A stretch of 64,000 nucleotides of DNA from Polynucleobacter sp. MG-5-Ahmo-C2 (lineage in GTDB: Bacteria; Pseudomonadota; Gammaproteobacteria; Burkholderiales; Burkholderiaceae): positions 1,240,001 to 1,304,000 of the forward strand of contig NZ_CP061304.1 of NCBI RefSeq assembly GCF_018687735.1, given 5' to 3'. Each line of letters starts with the position of its first letter. Position 1 is the stretch's first letter. Below are positions 1 through 10,157 of this stretch, piece after piece. Both the position numbers and the translations under genes were made by a program. The notes under the pieces are model-generated. The model did not search any database. It was not told the origin of the DNA and saw only the letters and a list, made by a program, of their open reading frames with translations.

Positions 1-428
1 GAAAACCGCACACCAGCAGTCGGCCTGGTGAAGCGTGCGAAGGCTAAGCCGGTTGTTAAAGCAGAATAGACGATGCCAAAAAATGCCTCAAAGGTCACAA
101 TTGCATTCGGCCAAGAACCAACTGGCGTCATACGCCCATAACCAATCGTCGCCATGGTCTGCACGCTAAAGAAAAAAACATCTAAGAGCGATCCAGACTG
201 AGCGTGGGTAATTGCCCCATCGCCACAAGCAAGATATGCAAATGCAAATACAAGATTGGTGCCCAGATACACCAAGACCACCAGCAGCATAAAGCTTGCC
301 CAGCTGGTGCCTAGAAGCCAATGATAAAAATTGTTTTCGGGGCGCGCTACTTCCGAGCGCGTAAGGGTGGCACGATATTCATCTAAGTCAATACGCGCGG
401 GGCGACGATTGAAAAGAAATTTACGCAC
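1..428 (-). CDS. Inward-rectifier K+ channel, KirBac type (C-terminal part outside window)
   Basis: Reading the minus strand gives a two-helix pore module: a first membrane helix around residues 30-50, a pore loop carrying the potassium selectivity filter TIGYG (QTMATIGYGRM), and a second helix ending in the FARFTRPTAGVRF type linker that leads into the cytoplasmic immunoglobulin-like domain of Kir channels. That domain lies beyond base 1. The N-terminus KFLFNRRPARIDLDEYR is also typical of the family. The likely start is GTG at 428, 13 bases after the dcd stop; no clear ribosome site is seen, so the start is uncertain. The family conducts K+ across the inner membrane. Confidence 0.85.
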   Translation of the reverse strand, partial: MRKFLFNRRPARIDLDEYRATLTRSEVARPENNFYHWLLGTSWASFMLLVVLVYLGTNLVFAFAYLACGDGAITHAQSGSLLDVFFFSVQTMATIGYGRMTPVGSWPNAIVTFEAFFGIVYSALTTGLAFARFTRPTAGVRF

Positions 429-441
429 TACCGTGAATAGC

Positions 442-1008
442 TTAGGTCTTAGGCAGGGTCACGCCCCGCTGACCTTGATACTTACCGCCACGATCTTTAT
501 ATGATGTACCGCAGACCTCATCGCTCTCAAAGAAGAGAACTTGTGCGCATCCCTCGCCAGCATAAATCTTTGCAGGTAACGGCGTGGTGTTTGAAAACTC
601 TAAAGTGACATAACCCTCCCACTCAGGCTCGAATGGAGTGACGTTCACAATAATGCCGCAACGAGCGTACGTACTCTTACCAACGCAAACCGTTAATACA
701 CTGCGTGGAATCTTGAAATACTCAACAGTCCTTGCTAACGCAAATGAATTTGGAGGGATGATACAAACATCACCCTTGAAATCAACGAAAGATTGCTCAT
801 CGAAGTTCTTCGGGTCAACAATCGTACTGTTGATGTTGGTGAAGATTTTGAATTCGTCTGCGCACCGAATGTCATAGCCATAGCTTGATGTGCCATAACT
901 CACGATTTTGTTGCCAGCAGCGTCTTGACGAATTTGTCCAGGCTCGAACGGGCTGATCATGCCTTGTTCACCCATGCGGCGGATCCAGTGGTCAGATTTA
1001 ATAGTCAT
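442..1008 (-). CDS. dcd: dCTP deaminase
   Basis: Deaminates dCTP to dUTP, feeding dUMP and then thymidylate synthesis. The 188-residue protein has the family hallmarks [10 protein letters not shown] near residue 41, the substrate region [10 protein letters not shown], and the C-terminal [15 protein letters not shown] that closes over the nucleotide. An in-frame ATG exists 30 bases upstream (1038), but the family begins with MTIKSD..W, so the start at 1008 is chosen. It is followed after 13 bases by the channel gene on the same strand. Confidence 0.95.
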   Translation of the reverse strand: MTIKSDHWIRRMGEQGMISPFEPGQIRQDAAGNKIVSYGTSSYGYDIRCADEFKIFTNINSTIVDPKNFDEQSFVDFKGDVCIIPPNSFALARTVEYFKIPRSVLTVCVGKSTYARCGIIVNVTPFEPEWEGYVTLEFSNTTPLPAKIYAGEGCAQVLFFESDEVCGTSYKDRGGKYQGQRGVTLPKT

Positions 1009-1079
1009 GGGCGAATTGTAAAACCTTCGCTGACTCAACCCACCATTTATCGAGGCCTGAGCACTAAAAATGCGCTGTT

Positions 1080-1910
1080 TTAGGTAAAAATCACCCGCTC
1101 AGGGGCGTTATAAATCTCAAAGTGTTTTCCAGAGCAACGAGACAAAATGGTGAGATTGGTTTTACGAGCTAACTCTAAACCCATCAGGGTGACCCCTGAG
1201 CGGGTTAGGAGAAAAGGAACGCCCATCTGAGCCCCCTTAATAACCATCTCAGAAGTTAAGCGGCCAGTAGTAAAGAAGATCAAATCTTTGCCTGGCTTAT
1301 TGGCTAACCACATCAAACCAGAAATGGAGTCGACTGCGTTGTGGCGACCTACATCCTCAATAAAGTGGAGGAGTTTCACGCCATCATCACCATCCCTCTC
1401 AAATACTGCGCAGGCATGTACAGATCCAGACTGCTTGTAAATCGAATCGTGAACCCGAATCGCATCAATTAAGGTAACGATTGCCTCTTGAGACAGTTTG
1501 GGCCCCTCTGGAAGGGCGATTTCGGATATCTCCTCCATTAGGCCACCAAACATTGTGCCCTGACCACACCCAGTAGTCACAACCCGCTTGCTTGTTAAGG
1601 CATCAATATCCACAGTGCTGCGGCGAGTCTTGACTGCAGCAGAATCTGTCTCCCAGTCAACCTGGATGCTTTCGATATCATCCGGCGACTGCACCAAACG
1701 CTGATTGCGTAAATACCCCAGTACCAAAGCCTCAGGAGCGCTTCCGAGGGTCATCAAAGTAACGACTTCGCGCTTATCTAAGTAGATCGTCAACGAGCGC
1801 TCCCCGGGAATATGGGTTAGCTTTTTCCTGCCCGCCTCATCCAATATCTCCACCTCGTGCACCAAGGGCACCGAGGCGCTAGACATCTGAATATTGGGTT
1901 TTACGACCAT
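1080..1910 (-). CDS. fdhD: Formate dehydrogenase accessory sulfurtransferase FdhD
   Basis: FdhD hands sulfur from the IscS desulfurase to the molybdenum cofactor of formate dehydrogenase. Recognised by TTGCGQGT near residue 115, by [13 protein letters not shown] and by [12 protein letters not shown] in the cofactor-binding half. The E. coli protein has a CxxC pair; here the loop reads CGQG, so only the first cysteine is kept. No formate dehydrogenase gene lies in the window, but formate is the end product of the oxalate cluster 4 kb away. Transcribed divergently from metG across a 154-base gap. Confidence 0.93.
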   Translation of the reverse strand: MVVKPNIQMSSASVPLVHEVEILDEAGRKKLTHIPGERSLTIYLDKREVVTLMTLGSAPEALVLGYLRNQRLVQSPDDIESIQVDWETDSAAVKTRRSTVDIDALTSKRVVTTGCGQGTMFGGLMEEISEIALPEGPKLSQEAIVTLIDAIRVHDSIYKQSGSVHACAVFERDGDDGVKLLHFIEDVGRHNAVDSISGLMWLANKPGKDLIFFTTGRLTSEMVIKGAQMGVPFLLTRSGVTLMGLELARKTNLTILSRCSGKHFEIYNAPERVIFT

Positions 1911-2064
1911 AAAACACTTTCTAAATTGAGTGGAAATTGGAGTTTATCGGGGTTTATGAAGACTTCGCGGTGTTTTACTTTAACCGCAGACTAAAATCAC
2001 TGCACAAGCTCGGCATAATTGAGCATTACCCCTAATTTAACCTTCTTATTTAAGTCCGCATTAC

Positions 2065-3735
2065 ATGAGTAGCTCCCAGCGTCGCATTCTTGTTACCTCA
2101 GCCTTGCCTTACGCCAATGGCCAGATTCACATTGGTCATTTGGTGGAATATGTGCAAACTGATATTTGGGTCCGTTTTCAACGGATGCGCGGTCATGAGG
2201 TTCACTATGTTGGCGCTGATGATACCCATGGCACGCCAATCATGTTGCGAGCAGAAAAAGAAGGGGTCACCCCAAAGGAATTAATCGCCACAGTTTGGAA
2301 GGAACATAAGCGCGACTTTGATAACTTCCTCATCTCATTTGATAACTACTACACCACCGATAGCCCTGAGAATGAAAAGCTAGCGCAAAGTATCTATCTG
2401 AAATTACGTGACGCCGGGCTAATTGAAAAGCGGGCTATCGAACAAGCCTACGATCCAGTTAAAGAGATGTTTTTGCCTGATCGCTTCATTAAAGGCGAAT
2501 GCCCTAAGTGTGGCGCTAAAGATCAATATGGTGATAACTGTGAAAAATGTGGTGCCACCTACTCACCTACTGATCTGAAGAATCCCTTCTCGGTCGTCAG
2601 TGGCGCAACGCCCATCAAAAAGATTTCTGATCACTACTTCTTTAAGTTATCCGATCCGCGCTGCGAAGAGTTCTTGCGTGAGTGGACTCAAGTCAAAACG
2701 CCATTGCAACCCGAAGCACGCAACAAAATGAAAGAGTGGGTTGGTCAGCCAGGCGAAAGCAAGCTGGGTGACTGGGACATCTCCCGCGATGCCCCTTATT
2801 TCGGCTTTGAAATCCCGGATGCACCCGGCAAGTACTTCTACGTCTGGCTTGACGCTCCAATTGGCTACTACGCTAGCTTCCTCAATTACTGCCAGGCTAA
2901 AGGCTTAAACTTTGACGAGTGGGTCAAACCAGATACGACCACCGAGCAATACCATTTCATTGGCAAAGATATTTTGTATTTCCACACCTTGTTCTGGCCG
3001 GCTACTCTGAAATTTTCTGGCTATCGCACTCCCACCAATGTATTTGCGCACGGCTTCTTAACCGTTGATGGCGAAAAGATGAGCAAGTCACGTGGCACAT
3101 TAATCTCTGCCAATAGCGTGATTGAGTGCGGCTTTAATCCCGAGTGGTTCCGCTATTACTTTGCGACCAAACTCAATGACAGTATGGAAGATTTAGATTT
3201 AAATCTTCAAGATTTTGTAGCACGCGTGAATAGCGATTTATTAGGCAAATACATCAATATTGCTAGTCGTAGCGCCGGCTTCTTAGTAAAACGTTTTGGC
3301 GGTGTTATGTCTGATGAATCCATGAACAATCCCTTGCTAAAAGAAATTACTGCATCTAGTGAAAAGATTGCCGAGCTTTATGAAGGGCGCGAATATGCAA
3401 AAGCATTGCGTACGATCATGGAGCTCGCTGACATGGTCAATGGTTTCGTGGATGAAAATAAACCTTGGGACATTGCTAAAGACCCAGAGCGCGAAGCAGA
3501 TTTGCAACGCGTCTGTAGCGTTACCCTAGAAGCCTTCCGAATGCTTAGCTTGTATCTCAAGCCGGTCATTCCACAAGTTGCCACTGGCGCAGAAGAATTT
3601 CTCTCCCTGCCACCGCAATCTTGGAGTGATATCAATACTCCGCTTTCTAGCAAGAACCCAATCAAAGCTTACAAGCACCTCATGACTCGGGTTGAAGCCC
3701 CTCAAATTGAGGCTTTGCTGGCTGCAAACTTGTAA
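2065..3735 (+). CDS. metG: Methionyl-tRNA synthetase, short form
   Basis: Charges tRNA-Met. The class I signature HIGH is at residues 22-25, the four-cysteine zinc knuckle CPKCGA...CEKCGA at about 145-165, and KMSKS at about 338-342; the helical anticodon-binding domain follows. At 556 residues it ends right after that domain: the C-terminal EMAP/tRNA-binding domain found in the longer (about 680-residue) E. coli enzyme is missing. The reading frame is stopped by TAA and again soon after, and nothing resembling the domain follows, so this is a short-form enzyme and not a frameshift. Confidence 0.96.
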   Translation: MSSSQRRILVTSALPYANGQIHIGHLVEYVQTDIWVRFQRMRGHEVHYVGADDTHGTPIMLRAEKEGVTPKELIATVWKEHKRDFDNFLISFDNYYTTDSPENEKLAQSIYLKLRDAGLIEKRAIEQAYDPVKEMFLPDRFIKGECPKCGAKDQYGDNCEKCGATYSPTDLKNPFSVVSGATPIKKISDHYFFKLSDPRCEEFLREWTQVKTPLQPEARNKMKEWVGQPGESKLGDWDISRDAPYFGFEIPDAPGKYFYVWLDAPIGYYASFLNYCQAKGLNFDEWVKPDTTTEQYHFIGKDILYFHTLFWPATLKFSGYRTPTNVFAHGFLTVDGEKMSKSRGTLISANSVIECGFNPEWFRYYFATKLNDSMEDLDLNLQDFVARVNSDLLGKYINIASRSAGFLVKRFGGVMSDESMNNPLLKEITASSEKIAELYEGREYAKALRTIMELADMVNGFVDENKPWDIAKDPEREADLQRVCSVTLEAFRMLSLYLKPVIPQVATGAEEFLSLPPQSWSDINTPLSSKNPIKAYKHLMTRVEAPQIEALLAANL

Positions 3736-3755
3736 AAATCACCCTAAAAAGCACC

Positions 3756-3761
3756 TATAAT
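3756..3761 (+). promoter_or_regulatory. Candidate -10 element for DUF3460-scpA-panC
   Basis: A perfect TATAAT lies in the metG-DUF3460 gap, about 78 bases before the DUF3460 start. No well-spaced -35 hexamer is evident, so the assignment rests on the -10 match and its place. Confidence 0.4.
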
Positions 3762-3838
3762 AGTGATCGCAGTCTTTAGATGACTTTTGGTATTAATTAT
3801 ATAAGTTATTGAATTTATTGAGTATTTTAGGAAATACC

Positions 3839-4019
3839 ATGGCAAGATATCAATCCGAATTCACCCAGTTCTTAAATGAACTTAAATCCGAGAAACCTAA
3901 TCTCGAGGCGGAGCAGCAAGCTGGCCGCGCCCTCTTATGGGATAAGGAACCCCTCACCGTTGAGGACCAGCGCCGTGCTAAGGCCGCCAAATTAAAACAA
4001 CGCGCTTACGTTTATTCGA

Positions 4020-4027
<8 letters not shown>
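3839..4027 (+). CDS. DUF3460 family small protein
   Basis: A 62-residue protein starting MARYQSEFTQFL, matching the DUF3460 family of betaproteobacteria. Function unknown. It is charged and lacks signal peptide or membrane helix; the middle has the conserved QQAGRALLWDKEP segment. The start at 3839 is preferred over an in-frame ATG at 3809 because TAGGAAA (3828-3834) is a good ribosome site just upstream. Its stop overlaps the scpA start by 8 bases, so it is probably translationally coupled to scpA and panC. Confidence 0.85.
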
Positions 4028-5731
<1,704 letters not shown>

Positions 5732-5751
5732 TCCTTAGGCCTGCCTGCAGC

Positions 5752-5952
5752 TTACTCGTCCCAGGGAAATCGTTGACGAGATAATTCTTCCATAATTTCA
5801 CGCTTACTCAGCCCAGCTCTCCTTGAGGTTGCGGGTCCAGTCGCAGTCGAACTTCCATGATCAACGGTAACCTCGACTTGCTCTTTTCTGATATCGGCAG
5901 GTGTTTGAGGCTTTAATCCATCTTCAGACTCTAATTTTGATTGATTTGCCAT
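5752..5952 (-). CDS. Small hypothetical protein, 66 residues
   Basis: Not recognised. Hydrophilic, with a low-complexity middle rich in Ser, Thr and Ala and a more structured tail SKREIMEELSRQRFPWDE predicted to be an amphipathic helix. No signal, membrane segment or cysteine. It converges on panC and sits downstream of the formyl-THF hydrolase-like gene on the same strand (31-base gap), so it may be the last gene of that transcript. Real coding status is likely but unproven. Confidence 0.5.
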   Translation of the reverse strand: MANQSKLESEDGLKPQTPADIRKEQVEVTVDHGSSTATGPATSRRAGLSKREIMEELSRQRFPWDE

Positions 5953-5983
5953 AGCTAGATTAAGTAAGCGGCCGAGAAAAAGG

Positions 5984-6916
5984 TTAGAGCCCGAAGAACT
6001 GCCCTACTTGTAGATTCAATTCTTTCGCCAATTCAGCGCCAGTCACTTTTCCCGAGATACCCTTCGCCTTGAGAACTTCGATTTGCCCACCATGGCAGGT
6101 AATGAAGAATGAATCTAAGGTGATTTGTGTTACCTCACCAGGTTTGCCTTTGACTGCACTGAAGGTAGCAGCTACGTGCTTATGACAATCGTAGATCTGC
6201 ACCTTTTGCTCGCCAAATTTCGTCCATGCACCAGGAGCAGGGTTGCAGGCACGAATCAAGTTATAGATTTGACTAATATGTGTCGACCAATGAATCTGCG
6301 CGGCATTGCCATCAAACCAGCCCTCATAGTTGGCCTTGGATTCATCTTGAACGACTTCTTGGTGCTTACCTGAAACCACCAAGTCGGCAGCCTCCATGAG
6401 GGCTTTGACGCCTACCGGAAATAGATGGTCGAAGTAGATCTTGCCTAAAGTGTCATCAGGGCCAATCACCACTTCTTTTTGCAAAATGACTTCGCCCTCA
6501 TCCAAGCCATCGGATGGTCGGAAAATGGTTAGGCCAGTTTTATCTTCGCCTAATGCAATCGCCCAATTAATAGCGCTAGGGCCGCGATATTTTGGTAAGA
6601 GCGATGGGTGATATTGAATCGTGCCGTGCTCCGGAATTTTGCAGAGCTCTTGCGGCACAAACTGCAATACATACGCCATGACACAAATATCAGCATTGCT
6701 ATCGATCATGGCCTGAGCAGCCTCAGGACTCTTTAAGGAAGCAAACTGCAAGGGCGTTAAGCCTCTCGCTAAAGCTGCCTCTTTAAGGACTTCTGGCTTA
6801 GTTGATTTGGGATTATCTGGCGGGCAGAAAACGGCAACGACTTCATCGCCACGATCTAAAAAAGCTTCCAATGTAGCTTTACCAAAGTCAGCACTCCCAA
6901 TCAAGGCAACCCGCAT
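5984..6916 (-). CDS. 10-formyl-THF hydrolase/formyltransferase-like protein
   Basis: A 310-residue two-domain formyltransferase. The motif YHPSLLPKYRG (catalytic His) and DGLDEGEV (catalytic Asp) are those of the formyl transferase fold. Sequence flavour (SAINWAIALGEDKTG, FDHLFPVGVKALMEA, YEGWF near the C-domain start) is closer to the hydrolase domain of 10-formyltetrahydrofolate dehydrogenase (ALDH1L1) than to methionyl-tRNA formyltransferase; the carrier and aldehyde dehydrogenase domains are absent. The start at 6916 is one base after the frc paralog stop, so the two are cotranscribed. It could connect formyl-CoA chemistry to folate one-carbon units. Exact reaction unproven. Confidence 0.75.
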   Translation of the reverse strand: MRVALIGSADFGKATLEAFLDRGDEVVAVFCPPDNPKSTKPEVLKEAALARGLTPLQFASLKSPEAAQAMIDSNADICVMAYVLQFVPQELCKIPEHGTIQYHPSLLPKYRGPSAINWAIALGEDKTGLTIFRPSDGLDEGEVILQKEVVIGPDDTLGKIYFDHLFPVGVKALMEAADLVVSGKHQEVVQDESKANYEGWFDGNAAQIHWSTHISQIYNLIRACNPAPGAWTKFGEQKVQIYDCHKHVAATFSAVKGKPGEVTQITLDSFFITCHGGQIEVLKAKGISGKVTGAELAKELNLQVGQFFGL

Positions 6917-6917
6917 C

Positions 6918-8165
6918 TTAGATAACCTTATCGTGACGAAGAGCAATCAATTCATCTGTGGAATAACCTAACTCACTGAGAATCTCATCAGTATGCTCAC
7001 CAAGCAATGGTGAACGAGTTACCTCCGTTGGGCTATCAGACATCTTAATGGGGTTGCCAACAGTCAGATACTTGCCGCGAATTGGATGATCGACCTCAAC
7101 CACCGTACCAGTTGCGCGCAAGGCAGGCTCTTCAGCAATCTCTTTCATAGAAAGAATTGGGCCGCATGGAACGTCGTACTTATTCAATGTATCCATGACC
7201 TCGAACTTCGTCAACGTCATGGTCCATTTTTCAATCTCGCCAAAAATCTCCATCAAATGTGGCAAGCGTGCCATTGGGGATGCGAAGCGCACATCAGTAA
7301 TCCAATCTTCATGACCAATGACTTTGCAAATCGCCTCCCACACTGGGGCTTGCACCACGACATAGATATATGAGTTGGGGTCAGTTTCCCAGCCCTTACA
7401 CTTCACAATCCAACCAGGCTGACCACCGCCAGAGGCATTACCGGCGCGGGGTACAGCGTCACCAAACTCACCGTTCGGGAATTGTGGGTACTCTTGCATC
7501 AAACCTACGCGCTCAAGACGCTGTTGATCACGTAATTTCACACGACACAAGTTCAGTACCGCATCTTGCATAGCTGCTAATACTTTTTGACCACGACCAG
7601 AATGGGTGCGCTGGTAAAGTGCAGTGACGATGCCTAATGCCAAATGTAAGCCAGTGCCGCTATCACCAATTTGGGCGCCAGTTACCATGGGAGGCCCATC
7701 ATCAAAACCCGTTGTCGAAGCGGAGCCACCAGCACATTGCGCTACGTTCTCATACACTTTGCAATGTTCATATGGGCCGGGACCAAAACCTTTTACAGAG
7801 GCCATGATCATCATCGGATTGAGTTCTTGAATGCGCTCCCAAGAAAAACCCATGCGATCCAGTGCGCCTGGTGCAAAGTTTTCCACCAGAACATCACACT
7901 CTTTAATCAAACGTTCCAAAATTTCTTTACCCTTTTGGGTTTTGGTATTGACAGTAATGGAACGCTTGTTGTGATTGAGCATTGTGAAATACAAACTATC
8001 TGCATCCGGAATGTCGCGGAGTTGACCGCGTGTAGCATCCCCTTCGCCTGATTTTTCTACCTTGATCACATCTGCACCAAACCAAGCCAGCAACTGAGTA
8101 CAGGTTGGTCCAGATTGAACGTGCGTAAAGTCGAGGATTTTGACCCCTTCTAGTGCTTTTGCCAT
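6918..8165 (-). CDS. Formyl-CoA:oxalate CoA-transferase, second copy
   Basis: Class III (CaiB/BaiF) CoA-transferase of 415 residues, closely similar throughout to the copy at 8817-10067. It keeps GDSGTGLHL, with the catalytic Asp equivalent to Asp169 of Oxalobacter Frc, and [20 protein letters not shown]. The mobile glycine loop reads SGGGQ where the other copy and Oxalobacter have GGGGQ. Its likely role is CoA transfer between formyl-CoA and oxalate or a related acid; the loop change may alter acceptor choice. It heads a pair with the formyl-THF hydrolase-like gene and has a palindrome in its upstream region. Confidence 0.88.
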   Translation of the reverse strand: MAKALEGVKILDFTHVQSGPTCTQLLAWFGADVIKVEKSGEGDATRGQLRDIPDADSLYFTMLNHNKRSITVNTKTQKGKEILERLIKECDVLVENFAPGALDRMGFSWERIQELNPMMIMASVKGFGPGPYEHCKVYENVAQCAGGSASTTGFDDGPPMVTGAQIGDSGTGLHLALGIVTALYQRTHSGRGQKVLAAMQDAVLNLCRVKLRDQQRLERVGLMQEYPQFPNGEFGDAVPRAGNASGGGQPGWIVKCKGWETDPNSYIYVVVQAPVWEAICKVIGHEDWITDVRFASPMARLPHLMEIFGEIEKWTMTLTKFEVMDTLNKYDVPCGPILSMKEIAEEPALRATGTVVEVDHPIRGKYLTVGNPIKMSDSPTEVTRSPLLGEHTDEILSELGYSTDELIALRHDKVI

Positions 8166-8240
8166 GGTTTAAGTCCTAATAAGAATGAAATTTTGAATTC
8201 CGGCAATTTTACCAGCGGGTAATCAGGATAAATATAGTGC

Positions 8241-8255
8241 GCCTAATTATTAGGC
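8241..8255. promoter_or_regulatory. 15-bp perfect palindrome before the second frc
   Basis: GCCTAATTATTAGGC reads the same on both strands around the central base. It lies 76-90 bases before the frc paralog start. On the minus strand TATATT (8236-8231) follows directly and could be a -10 element, which would put the palindrome in the -35 to -18 region, where a repressor would block transcription. There is no T-run, so it does not look like a terminator for the PAS gene. Confidence 0.4.
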
Positions 8256-8304
8256 ATATATGCCGCTTCAGACTAAATTAGCCATTCCTAGGGACTGCAT
8301 GAAG

Positions 8305-8733
8305 CTATGAATCGGGGTTTTCAAGATCGGAGATTCGCTTTTTGAGCGCCCTCTCTTCCGCAAAACGCTGTGTTTCATCCCGAATGATAGCCACCACTCC
8401 ATTTGCCTTCTGACTGCCATCAAAAAGCATGCCGACGGTAAATGCAATCGATAGTGTGCTGCCATCTTGATGTTTGGCTGGCACCTTCAACAAGGAAGTG
8501 CCATAGCGGGTGGTGCCGGTCTCCATAGACTTGCTATAGCCTTCCTTGTGCGTTTGACGTTGACGTTCAGGAACAATCAAATCTAAAGTCTTGCCGAGCG
8601 CCTCCGCTTCTGAGTAACCAAAGATTCGTGTGGCAGCAGGGTTCCACAATACAATTTTTTCATTGGCATCCGCTACGACAATCGCATCACCAACACACTC
8701 TACCAACTGATGCAAATCTACACTTGTATTCAT
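8305..8733 (-). CDS. Stand-alone PAS domain protein
   Basis: A 142-residue protein that is essentially one PAS/PAC unit: VGDAIVVADANEKIVLWNPAATRIFGYSEAEALGK is a classical S-box start, with a PAC segment ending IIRDETQRFAEERALKKRI and a short coiled tail. It has no kinase, GGDEF or DNA-binding output domain. It sits between the two CoA-transferase genes on the same strand. It may sense a ligand or redox state and act by protein contact, for example on the local regulator; this is inference. The start at 8733 fits the PAS boundary. Confidence 0.85.
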   Translation of the reverse strand: MNTSVDLHQLVECVGDAIVVADANEKIVLWNPAATRIFGYSEAEALGKTLDLIVPERQRQTHKEGYSKSMETGTTRYGTSLLKVPAKHQDGSTLSIAFTVGMLFDGSQKANGVVAIIRDETQRFAEERALKKRISDLENPDS

Positions 8734-8760
8734 GAGGTTAGTCTATCGCAGTTTTCATGG

Positions 8761-8792
8761 AAAATAAAAAAGGCGCTCACGAGGAGCGCCTT
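8761..8792 (-). terminator. Rho-independent terminator after frc
   Basis: A 9-bp stem AAGGCGCTC/GAGCGCCTT with a 5-base loop (8770-8792) is followed on the minus strand by TTTTTATTTT. It lies 25 bases after the frc stop, so the main oxc-frc transcript probably ends here and PAS/frc2/hydrolase are a separate or read-through unit. Confidence 0.85.
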
Positions 8793-8816
8793 CACTTTGA
8801 TGCTAACTACTAATAA

Positions 8817-10067
8817 TTAAACTGCTTTAGCAGTATGCAACTTAGCGATGTCGTCAGCGCTGTAACCAAGATCAGCCAACACTTCATCAGTGTGCTCGCC
8901 CAATACGGGAGATGGCTTCACTTCGATTTCCAAATCAGAGAACTTGATTGGGCTACCGATGGTCAAATACTTGCCGCGTACCTTGTGATCGACTTCAACG
9001 ATCGAACCGCTCTTACGCAGGTCAGGTGAAGCAGCCAATTCTTTCATAGAGAGAACTGGAGCACATGGAATATCGAACTTGCGGAGGATGTCCACAGCTT
9101 CGTATTTAGTCTTGTCCTTGAGCCAATCTTCAATCGTTGCGAAGATGTCAAAAATCTTGTCTTGACGAGCTTCAGCAGTCATGTACGCTGGATCAGTTGC
9201 CCACTCTGGCTTACCCAAAGCCTTAGTAATTGGCTCCCAAGCGTGACCTTGAATGGTGAAATAGATGTATGCGTTTGGATCAGTTTCCCAACCCTTACAC
9301 TTCAACACCCAACCTGGCTGACCGCCACCACCAGCGTTACCGCCACGTGGCACTACGTCAGTGAATGAACCGTGTGGATATTGTGGATACTCTTCCAAGT
9401 AACCAATTTTGTCCAAACGTTGTTGATCGCGCAACTTCACACGGCACAAGTTCAATACAGCATCTTGCATTGAGCAAGATACTTTTTGACCTTTGCCAGT
9501 TTTTTCACGTTGCATCAAGGCTGTCAAGATGCCGATTGCCAAATGCATACCAGTATTGGAGTCGCCCAAAGCTGCAGCAGAAACTGTAGGAGGACCATCC
9601 CAGAAACCGGTTGTGGAAGCGGCACCACCAGCACACTGAGCAACGTTCTCATACACTTTTAAGTCTTCGTATGAGTGGCCATCGCTAAAGCCTTTAACAG
9701 ATGCCATGATCATTTTTGGGTTCAATTCTTGGATACGCTTCCAAGAGAATCCCATGCGATCCAAAGCGCCAGGACCGAAGTTCTCAACCATCACATCAGA
9801 AGTTTTGATCATTTTTTCTAAAACTTCTTTACCTTCTTGAGTCTTAGTATCGAGAGTCAAAGAACGCTTATTACCGTTGAGCATGGTGAAGTACAAAGCA
9901 TCTGCACCTGGAATATCGCGCAATTGGCTACGGGTTACGTCACCAGAACCTGGACGCTCTACTTTGATAACGTCAGCACCGTACCAAGCCAAAAGCTGAG
10001 TACATGCAGGACCCGCTTGAACGTGGGTGAAGTCAATAATGCGAATACCGTCTAATGGTTTAGTCAT
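8817..10067 (-). CDS. frc: Formyl-CoA:oxalate CoA-transferase
   Basis: Moves CoA from formyl-CoA to oxalate, giving oxalyl-CoA and formate. The 416-residue protein has the class III transferase fold signature [20 protein letters not shown] at the N-terminus, [15 protein letters not shown] with the catalytic Asp, the GGGGQ loop near residue 258 and [20 protein letters not shown]. All match Oxalobacter Frc. It lies 90 bases downstream of oxc with its own ribosome site and is followed by a strong terminator, so oxc-frc forms the core oxalate operon. Confidence 0.94.
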   Translation of the reverse strand: MTKPLDGIRIIDFTHVQAGPACTQLLAWYGADVIKVERPGSGDVTRSQLRDIPGADALYFTMLNGNKRSLTLDTKTQEGKEVLEKMIKTSDVMVENFGPGALDRMGFSWKRIQELNPKMIMASVKGFSDGHSYEDLKVYENVAQCAGGAASTTGFWDGPPTVSAAALGDSNTGMHLAIGILTALMQREKTGKGQKVSCSMQDAVLNLCRVKLRDQQRLDKIGYLEEYPQYPHGSFTDVVPRGGNAGGGGQPGWVLKCKGWETDPNAYIYFTIQGHAWEPITKALGKPEWATDPAYMTAEARQDKIFDIFATIEDWLKDKTKYEAVDILRKFDIPCAPVLSMKELAASPDLRKSGSIVEVDHKVRGKYLTIGSPIKFSDLEIEVKPSPVLGEHTDEVLADLGYSADDIAKLHTAKAV

Positions 10068-10157
10068 GTTTGTTTCTCCTTAAGTATTTCTTGTTTGCTA
10101 CAAATTTAGTCTAAAAATATTAACTTTTTATTACCGTTTTTAATTTCTAATCAATCT

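Noticed and set aside
7671..8051. 126-codon open frame on the plus strand opposite the second frc
   Set aside because: Antisense to a strongly conserved enzyme, with no recognisable protein features; the same kind of frame recurs opposite other genes.
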